From assembly GCF_021130785.1 (NCBI RefSeq), contig NC_060213.1, forward strand, positions 119,665,001 through 119,729,000: 64,000 nt of DNA, given 5' to 3'. Both the position numbers and the translations under genes were made by a program. This DNA comes from Homalodisca vitripennis (lineage: Eukaryota; Arthropoda; Insecta; Hemiptera; Cicadellidae). The notes below the pieces were generated by a model. It was not told the origin of the DNA. It saw only the letters and a program-made list of their open reading frames with translations, and searched no databases. Each line of letters starts with the position of its first letter. The first letter of the stretch is position 1. Below are positions 50,357 through 60,198 of this stretch, one piece after another.

Positions 50357-51916
50357 ATGGCGGAAGGTCTAGCCAAAATAGGCTTGTGCAGCATGGAAAC
50401 AGAAATAGCTGTTGCCAGCATTCTTGAAATTAATACAACAGACAATGATACAAGCAAAATAGAACAATCTAAAACTCCAAGCATGGAGGATAATAGTTCT
50501 AATGAAAGAAAGAGGAAAATTAGTGATAATGGTAATCATAATGTGCAATCACATGTATATGACAATTTGACTACTAAAAAGCAAAAAACCATTAGATACT
50601 ATAAGGCCCAATCTAGTGGACCTTATGATGTAGTAATTCAGAGTAGAGATAAAAAGAAAATAAATCCTTTTATGGTAGGAAAAATAATGAAAAATCATTG
50701 TGAGGATATTGATCATATATTAAGGGTGGGTAAAAATCTTAAAGTGGTTTGCAAAACATATTGTGCAGCCAACGGTTTGGTTGACTCTCAATATCTTAAG
50801 CAGTATCTGGTTTTTATACCAGCCAACAAAGTTGAGTGTACAGGTGTAGTTTACGTAGAACCTGAAGTTACCGAAGAGGAAATGGTACAAGAGAGTTATT
50901 GTACATACCCAATAATTAGTGCGCAGAGAATAAAAAAATTTATTAACAGAGAATTGGTAAGTACACATTTTATGAAAATTACTTTTGATTCCCAAAAATT
51001 ACCAGATTTTATTACCCTAAACTATGTAAGAATGCAAGTAGACTATTACATGATTCCTGTTAGACAATGTTACAGGTGTTTAAGCTATGGCCATGTTGCT
51101 AACACTCCATGTGACAAAAATAGACTTTGTAGAGTTTGCGGTTTAGAATACCATTCTAATGAATGCACTGAAAGGCCTAAATGCGTTAACTGTAAGGGTG
51201 ATCACCCTAGTAATAGCAAAATGTGCCCGGAATATGTGAGGCAAAAAAATATCCTGGAAAGAATGAGTACTCTCAACGAATCTTACCAAGAAGCCAGTAA
51301 ATATTACCCCCCGAAACAAAATTCTAGGTATAACCGTAATACCAAATTCAACCACATCAGTTATGCACAAATGACAAAAGAAAAATTAAATAATCAAAGT
51401 TCCTTCCCCACAATTAGAAATTCACAAAACCAATTTACTAACAAAAACCGGTTTGCCCCACTTATGACACAGGAAACAACCGAAGAAGACAAAAATAGTT
51501 ATTATGCAGATACAATTTTTAATAGACCTAATAATAGTAACAGTACTAATTATAATGCTAGTAAACTACAAAAAAATACATACACTAAAATTTATAAATC
51601 TAACCTTAGCCTAGGTAAAATGGAATCTGATTCATACCAATCAAGCATCAGTTCATAGAGTAAATGTTCATTATCAGATCAAACCCCAATAAGTGACAAA
51701 GATCCGCACAAAATTATGTTGCGTAATAAGATCACTGATTTGCTTGCAAAAATCCATGATGAAAAAATTATTAACAAAAAAAAAGTGGAGGAAATAATTA
51801 AAGAGTGCTTTAAAACCACCCTGGAAACTGGCAAACAACCGACAGGGACATTATATAAAAATAATAATAAATCTAATAATCGACCTATGCAATCCACAGC
51901 TAAAAACAAGCCTTAA
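50357..51916 (+). pseudogene. LINE-N ORF1 (zinc-knuckle gag-like protein), one premature stop
   Basis: ORF1 proteins coat element RNA into ribonucleoprotein particles. The ATG at 50357 has a good start context (GCCATGG). The first 433 codons are open to a TAG at 51656-51658. The same frame then stays open to a TAA at 51914-51916, so the original protein was about 519 residues. Three consecutive Cys/His knuckles lie at about residues 238-293: CYRC...H...C, CRVC...H...C and CVNC...H...C. The last has the CX2CX3HX6C spacing typical of jockey/I-group ORF1. The N-terminus is Ser/Asn/Lys rich with a basic KRKISDNG patch; the C-terminus is Asn rich and ends in a Lys-rich helix-like segment. ORF2 starts 11 bases after its stop. 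Confidence 0.85.
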
Positions 51917-51927
51917 TTAATAAATAT

Positions 51928-54900
51928 ATGACAGATAACTTAAACCAACTCAATATTGTTCAATGGAACACAAGATCACTCAAATTTAAATGGCCGGAGT
52001 TAATTAACACACTAACACAAAAACATATACATATTGCACTTGTGCAAGAAACATGGCTGAATAATGATGACAATCTAACCGATGTAAATTTTAAGTTAAT
52101 TAGATTAGATAGGAGTGACTCGTATGGAGGAGTTGCTTTTATTGTACATAATAGTATAAAGTGTAATGTGATAAAAGAGTACAATAATAATATATTACAA
52201 TTATTAGCAATAAGAATTAACAATATAAGTCAACCTATCAATTTATATAACATATATTGTACTAATAAGCAAATAAATCCATCTTTCTGGTATAATGAAT
52301 TATTTGCAAATGATAAGGGGCATACACTAATTGGGGGTGATTTTAATGCACACCACCCTTACTGCAATTGTTATAAAGCTGACAGTAGGGGTAATACTAT
52401 TTTTAAGGAATATACTAACTCCAATTTTATTTTGATTAATAATCACAATCACACAACTGTACCAAAAGTATTTAGTAAACCAACTACAATAGATTTAACC
52501 TTCATAACTCCGGAATTATACGCTCAACTTTTACTATGGGAAGTGGGAAAAGATCCTATGGGAAGTGACCATTTTCCAATTTATATTAAATTTAAAGTAC
52601 AGTCTAAAAACAGCCCTACTAGGCTTCCTATGTCTAATGTTAAAAATCAACAAATTAAATTCATTAACAAAAGAAATTATAAAAAAGCTAATTGGAAAGG
52701 ATATACTAAAAGTATTAAAGGAAATCTAACCAAATTAGAAACATATGGAACACAACCTACTATCGATAAACTGTATGATATAATATACCAAGCTGCGGAG
52801 GAAAATATTCCCTATATAAAACCAGTAATGAATGCATCATTTATACCTAAAGCATGGTGGACACAGGAATGCTCACATGCAGTAGCAAAAAGAAGATTAG
52901 CTTTTAAAAAATTTAGGCTAGCTATGACTCCTAGTAACTATAAAATATTTCAAAACGCACAGTTAGAAGCTAGGGAGGTTATTAGAATAGCAAAAAAGAG
53001 AGGATGGGAGGAATTGTGTCATAAGATGGCATCTTCCAATTCTACCACACATGCATGGAATATTATAAATAAATTAAAAAACAAAAACAATTCATTTAAT
53101 GGATCGGACAGTTGTATTCAAACAAATGAAATACTTGGAGAAAAATTTCTTAAAAATATAATCCCAGATTATGTTCCACATGTAACAGACCTAAATTCAC
53201 CAGTAATTTTAGAAACTAATCATTTTCTTGAAAATAATTTTACGGAAAAAGAATTACATCTAGCTATACTGACAAAAAAAAATACAACTCCTGGAGTGGA
53301 TAATATTACTTATAACCTAATTAAACACCTCCCTGTAAATGGTATGACAATGTTATTAAACATATATAATGACATCTGGAATGGAAAATTAAATATTCCT
53401 TCTACATGGAAAAATTTTAAAATCATAGCGCTATTGAAACCTGGTAAAAACAAAGAAGAGGAATCAGCATATAGGCCAATATCACTGATCCCATGTTTCA
53501 TCAAGGTAATGAATACAATGATTAAAAATAGATTAGAATGGCTGGTTGAGAAACACAAGATCATTCCAACATCACAATATGGCTTTAGGAGAAAGCGAGG
53601 TTGCGCAGACTATTTAACTGGTTTTGTTTCGGAACTTTACAATGCACTGACATTTAATGAAGTTATAGTAACGGCATCCCTCGATATTGCAAGCGCATAC
53701 GACCATGTACATTTACCAACTTTATATAACAAAATGTATATTCTTGGGATTCCTGCTAAATTCATATCGCATTGTAGTAGATGGTTATCGGATAGAGTAG
53801 TGACACTCTCATATGCTGACTACACAATAACCAGGAGGACTAGTAGAGGCTTGCCCCAAGGAAGTGTACTGAGCCCAATCCTATTTTCCATATACATCAG
53901 TGGTATAAGCAAAAACCTACCTAATGCAGTCTATTCATTGCAATATGCAGATGACGTTATTCTCTATACATCTAATAAAAATTATGATATTACACATGAT
54001 AGAATGCAAAATGCACTGGAAATTATAGAAAGTACCTGTTCGAAATTAAACCTCAATTTAAACCTGTCAAAAACCAAAATTATAATATTTACAAGAAAGA
54101 GATCCCTTGATGTAAACAATAGGCAATATTGTCTTAATGGTAAAGAAATACCGATGGTAAAAGAATTTAGGCTGTTAGGAATATTAATTGATAATAAACT
54201 CACCTTCAAACCACATATAAACAACCTGTTAACTCAATGCCAAAAGGACCTAAATTTATTAAAAATTATCTCTTGCTGGAGAAAAGGGGCCCACCCAAAG
54301 ATAGTTTTACAGTAGAGCCCACCCAAAGTGTACAGAGGATTGATCAGATCAAAAATTGTGTATGGTTGCCATTTGTTTGGTCATGTAACGCAGAATATGT
54401 TAAAAAAAATTAGACATAATACAGAATCAGGCTCTGAGAATTAGCACTGGAGCACACAAAACCGCACCAATACTAGCACTACAGATGGAAACTGCCACAT
54501 TACCACTAAACCTTAGACGCCACATTATAACAGAACGATTAATACACAAAATTGTTTCGGACACAAATCATCCTGCATATGAGAGAACAATGTACATGAA
54601 TATGATGTGTAGTATAAACCCATACTGGCAAAAGAAGACAATCCCAATTTTTATAACCGCACTTAATACCCTGGAAGAGGTTAACCCAAACCTTGCGCAA
54701 GGGAAAACAGCTTTAATAAATCACTGGGAATTTACGAGACCCCTATATTTGAATCAAATAACGGTTAAATGCAATAGCACTATAAATGATGAAATGCTTA
54801 AAAAACACAACACAAATCGTTGCTGAAACAATCATTTATAAGATGTCTGAACATAACCTATAAAAACCACATGATTATTTACACAGATGGATCCAAAGAT

Positions 54901-55731
54901 ACCAGAGGCACAGGAGCTGCCTTCTTCATACCACAGTTGAACATCAAGAAAAAATACTTACTGAACAAACATATTTCCAACTATTCAGCCGAACTATATG
55001 CTACATATAAAGCTACTCAATACATTAATACCCTCAATTTTGAAAAGTATGTAGTATGTTCTGACTCGCAAGCAGCAATAGTGGCTTTTGAAAATGCAAC
55101 TACAGGAAACAATCTAGATGGACTAATCATGAACATTTTAAAAATTATTGTCGATGGGAATATAAATATAACGTTTCAGTAGGTACCAGGTCACACAAAT
55201 ATAGAAGGTAATGAAATGGCAGACAAACTGGCCAAAGAAGCTATAGAAGATGGAGACAGAGAAGAGGAATTTTTTGTTGATATGCAGGAGTTGAAAGCTA
55301 TCCAAAGGAAAACCTATATTGCCAAATTCATCAAAGAAGCACAGGATTCACCCAAAGCAAAATGGTATAAAAAAATTAATAATAAATACACTAATCAACC
55401 CTGGTTCAATGCAACAAACATGAGTAGATGTGACATTATTAACATTATAAGGTTACGGATGGGACATGCAAATGTCAATTACAATTTACATAGACTTAAA
55501 AAGTATTTCACACCTTTGTGTCTGAAATGCACATCAGGACAAATAGAAACAATAGAACACTTCCTACTACAATGCCCCAATAATTTCCATATAAGACAAC
55601 AGTGTTTTAAGAAAATAAATAGACTAATCAGGCAAAAAAATTACACATTAAGAGATATTTTGGCCTTAGAGGATATAGAGATTTATAAGGAAATCAATTT
55701 ATTTATTTCACATTGTTACAGAAAACTATAA
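51928..55731 (+). pseudogene. LINE-N ORF2 (endonuclease, reverse transcriptase, RNase H), five lesions
   Basis: This is the replication enzyme of the element. The AP-like endonuclease (residues 1-220) keeps all catalytic signatures: QWNTRSL, QETWL (E41), GGDFNAHH (D138), IDLTF and SDHF (D214, H215). The RT region has AYRPISL, SLDIASAYD, GLPQGSVLSP near residue 641 and YADD near residue 673. An RNase H domain follows (TDGS, AELYA, SDSQ, then a GHTNIEGNEMAD block), ending in a CLKC...EHFLLQC motif. Lesions: a 15-base in-frame insertion bringing a TAG at 54313; a one-base insertion near 54412; a frameshift near 54800-54820; a TAG at 55180 replacing the Trp normally before VPGHTN. The long intact EN-RT frame (795 codons) suggests recent inactivation. 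Confidence 0.88.
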
Positions 55732-57012
55732 CAAGACACACACAAACAAATCTTAGAGAAAATTGAATGTATCCTGGTCATGGGTTCTGTCTCCCGTGGT
55801 CCACACCTTTTCGGGATAGGCTAAGCCTGACGGGCCCCTGGCAGGAAGATTAACCCTAAACCTAACCTTCCAATTTATATATCCCATGTTAATTAGAAAA
55901 TCCTAAACTATTACTAACAAACACGGTTAGGTACAAAAAAAAATTCTGTATTTACATGGGATCCCTTAAAGAAATGCAATCCTAATAATTGTGTATGTGT
56001 TATATGTACTAACCACTAAGATGTAATTGACAAATCTGTACAGATGTGACTAATGAACCAAGGTAACCACAAGAGATTATGATAATAAAAAAAATTATGG
56101 TTGCCTGTAAAGTCGGTTTTACGGGCGAATATTTTACGTGACAACGTCTTTTTCTCGGTAGAATATTTATTGATATGAATATTATTATATTGCACAATAG
56201 GAACAAGGAATTGAATGAAAATAAGAATTGCACAAATTTTAACTATAGAAATATATTTTGTTTACTAAAACATTGTACATAATTTGAAATTAATTAAAAT
56301 TTGTTATTGTAAATGGTAAAGTTGAATAAAACATTTACTAAAATTGGAATTTAAAATTCTTGCTAAACACAGTTAAATTCTAACTCCGCGCGTGGTGATT
56401 GGTCGGTTTAGTTCGTTTGTTTGGTCGCACTGTTATGACAGGTTAGAGGTTATAATTTGTTATTTTAAATGTTTGACTAGCAATACGCACTGTTTCTTCT
56501 CAATCGACTGAATTACGATTGATTGCAGAGTGATTTAAACTAATAATTTACTTAACACTATCAACATTTGTCAATAGTATGACATAACCTATAAACTCAG
56601 TTTCTCAACTTTTGTGTCAATCTAACAATTAATCAATCAATCATAGTTTACGATAATGAAATATCAGTGTACAATTATTTACCTTTATTATTGTAGTTGT
56701 TGTAAATGACGAATCTAAGCACTCCACATTTTCACGAATAAACATAGTTATCTGCTTTATCCCGTGCGGCGGACCCACAGTTATCTGCTTTATCCCGTGC
56801 GGATCCCATGCGGCGGACCCACTGGACGGGCATCGTAACGTTACCGGGCGTTACACTTTTTCATGAGTGACTCCGAGCCGCAACCTAATTTAAGACGTTG
56901 TCACGTCAAAACGAAAATTCCGTATGCGAGATAAAATAATCAGTGTTACAAGAGGCTTATTGGGTCAAACCTAGCCTGTGCCAAGGGGCACCAACAAGAT
57001 AATAAAAAAAAA
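55732..57012 (+). other. LINE-N 3' UTR with a probable nested insertion
   Basis: The region downstream of ORF2 is 1281 bases, long for this type of element. Two places look like element 3' ends: GATAATAAAAAAAA near 56080-56093 and GATAATAAAAAAAAA at 56998-57012. Only the second abuts the target duplication. The sequence between has a different character and is treated as a possible insertion (next entry). A GCCTGTGCC...GGCACC hairpin lies just before the terminal A run. Confidence 0.6.
56097..56945. mobile_element. Possible nested element with subterminal inverted repeats
   Basis: ACGTGACAACGTCTT at about 56136-56150 is exactly inverted as AAGACGTTGTCACGT at about 56893-56907, each preceded or followed by T/A-rich flanks that match partly. 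The interval is noncoding. It contains a direct duplication of TTATCTGCTTTATCCCGTGC (near 56750 and 56779) and a GC-rich segment with CGGCGGACCCA twice. The termini are not defined because the outer sequences do not match well, so family is unknown. Confidence 0.45.
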
Positions 57013-57172
57013 GACCGCTGAGCGATCCTGTCCTTGCAAGCAGCCCGCCTGCCCGACCGTTGTGGTGGTTCGGAAGTCACCTTTAAACCGTTGGTCCCCA
57101 GGTTAAGTGTTAGAGAGGGCTTCTTAGCTCTAACTTCGCCTGGTAAAATAAGACATCTTTACTTTACTTTTT
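57013..57172 (+). mobile_element. 5S-rRNA-derived SINE, 3' half (split by LINE-N)
   Basis: Starts with the duplicated target GACCGCTGAGC, then continues GATCCTGTCCTTGCAAGC and the tail ending TGGTAAAATAAGACATC. It completes the copy started at 49988: both halves joined align over their length with the minus-strand copy at 24875-25102. Confidence 0.88.
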
Positions 57173-58105
57173 ACAATAATAATATGCTCATATGAACTAT
57201 TTAGTAATAAGAATGTAAATTTAAAAGCAAGCAATTAAATATGTACGATATACGATATGTACGAAGTTATATTACAAAATGCAATATTTGATTTTATTCG
57301 ATTAAGGCTTATATTTATTGCAATAATCGGATACATGATTAAATGTACATTTCCTTAGAAATTCCCTCTTAAAACAAGTTAAGAGTACGCCAGACCATGT
57401 GTCGTGGCTGTGCTTATTATCTAAATAATATCGCGGTAGGATGTCCCATATGTTCGTAAACTTGGCTTGATCTAATTACCACAAAAAAGTAATAACGTTT
57501 ACTTGTAATCATGCCAGAACTGCTGGACCCCCCGCTGTCTGAGTGCGAAGGACTTATCCTTGACGGCATCTTGTCCACATTAGAAACACCCACTACCGGG
57601 GAATTTTACATCACCGCACTTGATCTTGCCTATGTACGAGTAGAAAATAAGTTTGCTACTCAACTGATGTGGAATGTATTATAATTGGACTGAAGAGTGA
57701 ATGGCTGAAGCTTTAAAAAACCAACCACCCACCCAGTGACGTTACTGCCATCAATATTATCCACTGAACAGATTAAGATACGGCTAACAATATTATCTAT
57801 TACACAGATTAATTGAAGTTTGATGTAATTGAACTGAGTTGAACTTTAATCAATTAACTAACCACTTAGTTACGAAACTGCCAATAATAGCATGCCCTAC
57901 ACAGCTGAGTTGAACATTAATGTAATTGGAAAGTATCGTGATTGACCTAAGTTTAATCAACCAATTAAACACCCAGTGATTTTGCTTCTGCATCATATAC
58001 TGTTATAGCGTTTATTTCACATGGATTTAATTTGAAAAACATTTCTTTGATTTCTTGATTATTTCTAAACTGTTTTTTCTTTGGATAGTAAAAGAAACTT
58101 TTGCA

Positions 58106-58162
<57 letters not shown>

Positions 58163-59049
58163 AATGTTATTGTTTGTTTGCTTGTAAGTGTTTTCCGCTG
58201 ATGCCAATTCTTCGTCTCGTAACGCTTTTGAGTCTGTTATAAAACATTACCTCGTGTATAAATGAGACATATGTGTTTACTCGGTGTACACTGAACCAAA
58301 ACTACACGCGCTATGAAATCTAATTATAACAAATAATTATTCTAGTAGACTAACAGACTTACAATACGGTTTGTAAATTTATAAGATAAATTCGACCTAT
58401 TTTCTATTGTAATATAAATAAAATCAAAATCACGAATGTCAAAATTTAAATGATTTAAAGTGAAATGTCATTTCAAAATAAAAACATCGTCTATACATTG
58501 ATCTACATATTCAAACATAATTACTGTGATACTGCATTGTATCTAATGTGTTCAGTAGATACTTTTAAATTTAGTTAAAAACGTAATGCAAAATACAAAA
58601 TATGTTGTAGTTTTTCATGCATAAAATTGAACGAAGTTTCATTACATCTTTATTAACCATTTGTTATGTTCTTAATTACGGTCCTCACGCAAGAAATTAT
58701 TAAATATAGTTAAAATAGTGTTTAAAATTTAGCAAGTTAATAAGTCAGAAGTAGCATCGAAGAAGTTGGTTTGTAACTGTTTCTATAATTGAAGTTTTCT
58801 ATACAGCTGAAAAGGACATTGGTTATATCTGTTTTCTAAGAACGGATGAATAATTATGATATTAACAAATTAACAAATATTGTCAAAAAATATCTACTGC
58901 CTTACATTTTTAATATGTATATTCATTCAAGGCAGTAATTTTGTTATATGTTATGAGCTTTACACAGTTTTTAATACAAATTAATTTAAGTTTCATATAA
59001 TCATGGTCGTATTTATTTGAAAGAAAGAATGAAAACTGGAACGTTATAT

Positions 59050-59050
<1 letters not shown>
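57173..59050. other. No gene seen; diverged repeats and poly(T)
   Basis: At 57715-57990 a (C)CAACCAC-CACCCAGT-(A)CGTTACTGCC-like block recurs about three times at 105-140-base spacing (near 57720, 57858 and 57964), an eroded tandem repeat. The rest is AT-rich without coding potential. Confidence 0.45.
58108..58161. repeat. Poly(T) run of 54
   Basis: An uninterrupted T run, seen directly. On the minus strand it would be a poly(A) tail, so a retroposed sequence could lie at higher coordinates, but I recognise none there. Confidence 0.95.

Positions 59051-59112
<62 letters not shown>
59051..59112. repeat. (AC)31 microsatellite, 5' flank of LINE-B
   Basis: Uninterrupted AC dinucleotides ending a few bases before LINE-B begins. 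See the matching tract after the element. Confidence 0.97.
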
Positions 59113-59119
<7 letters not shown>

Positions 59120-59184
59120 GTGTGTTGTGCTGGCAGCCGCGTATTGTCAGTTTCTCCGCAACATAACCTCTACCCGCCGCTGCG

Positions 59185-60152
59185 ATGAGTGATTGCGCTA
59201 CGTGCAACGACCCGCTTCCAGGACCAAATGAGTGTGCCAAATGTTCGGTATGTGATTTGTATTTTCATTTTGAATGTGCCGACATTCTAGAATCTACATG
59301 GAACCGAATGGGACAGGCTAGGCGTGACTCTTGGAAGTGTAAGTCTTGTAACGTGAAAGCTAAAATACCAAAAGACTTAATAAACCAAATGCATACTGAT
59401 TTTTTGCAAAAAATGGAGACAACCATCAGGGAACAATTTTCTAGTTATGAAAAAAAATTTAGTGAAAAGATATCTGAATTCTCAGAATCGATGAATTTTT
59501 TCTCTGCTAAAATAGACGAGTATGAAAAAAAATTAGTGAATTTGTAGGTAAAGTCAAATCTCTAGAAAAATCGCACAGCGAACTTTCGGCTGAAAATTCG
59601 CTCCTCAAAAAAGAAATCTCCGAGTGTAAAGTTTAATTGTTACAACTTGAACAATATAATCGGAATAGAAATGTTCAAATTGATGGCGTTCCTGAACAAC
59701 CCAACGAGAAAATGTGTGATATTGTCCAGACACTATCTAACTCAGTGGGCGTACCCATTGACTTTGAGAGGGACGTGCAGGCCATACACAGGATTCCGAC
59801 AAAACGTGATAAAGGCCCAAAACCTATAATTATCCAGTTTTCAAATCGGCAAAATCGTGACCTGCTTCTGAAAACTTGCAAAAAAGCTAGGCTTGAGTCA
59901 ACTACATTTGTAAGGGGTATCCCGACCACAACAGTATACGTAAATGAGCATCTCACTGCATTTAACAAAAATATTTTATACCACGCCAAAAGACTTTACA
60001 AATAAATATAATAATTACATAATACATAATAAAATTACAAAATTGTTTGGGGTACAGAGGGAAAAATATTTGTTAGGAAGTCCGAACAAGAAAAAAAAAT
60101 TCGTATATCTTCCCTTTAAGATCTAACCAGCCTTGGATTGACGATACAATAA
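59185..60152 (+). pseudogene. LINE-B ORF1 (PHD-like finger, coiled coil, FP-like C-domain), broken
   Basis: The ATG at 59185 opens 120 codons. Residues 4-55 are a PHD-like Cys/His finger (CATC, CAKC-VC, FHFEC, WKCKSC). A charged, heptad-like segment follows (residues 65-130). An A-run near 59525-59531 shifts the frame; the new frame has a TAA at 59634-59636 and then gives 120 codons like the C-terminal domain of baculovirus FP/LINE ORF1 proteins (IDGVPEQPNEK, AIHRIPTKR, VYVNEHLTAFNK). After another break near 60005-60040 the end is recognisable as EGKIFVRKSEQEKKIRISSL, stopping at 60152. The role is nucleic-acid binding in the element RNP. The three pieces together are about 300 residues. Confidence 0.78.
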
Positions 60153-60198
60153 TTTGAAGTGAATTATTAGCAGGTTAAAAACTGTCCCGAGCCGTTAA

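Larger units (their letters stand above)
50084..57012 (+). mobile_element. LINE-N: nearly full-length I-group-like non-LTR retrotransposon
   Basis: Boundaries come from the target duplication: the element runs from TCATTCCCTG after the left copy to GATAATAAAAAAAAA before the right copy, 6929 bases including a suspected nested insertion in the 3' UTR. Order: 5' UTR of 273 bases, ORF1 with zinc knuckles, 11-base spacer, ORF2 with endonuclease, reverse transcriptase and RNase H, and a 3' UTR. The RNase H domain plus a C-terminal Cys/His motif places it with the I/Nimb/R1-type group rather than CR1 or RTE; exact clade needs a tree. Five inactivating lesions are seen, so this copy is dead but young. 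Confidence 0.9.

Noticed and set aside
56380..56460. Separate promoter-like element with GTGATTGGTCGG (CCAAT-like) sequence
   Set aside because: Inside the suspect nested region; a single motif is not enough to call a promoter.
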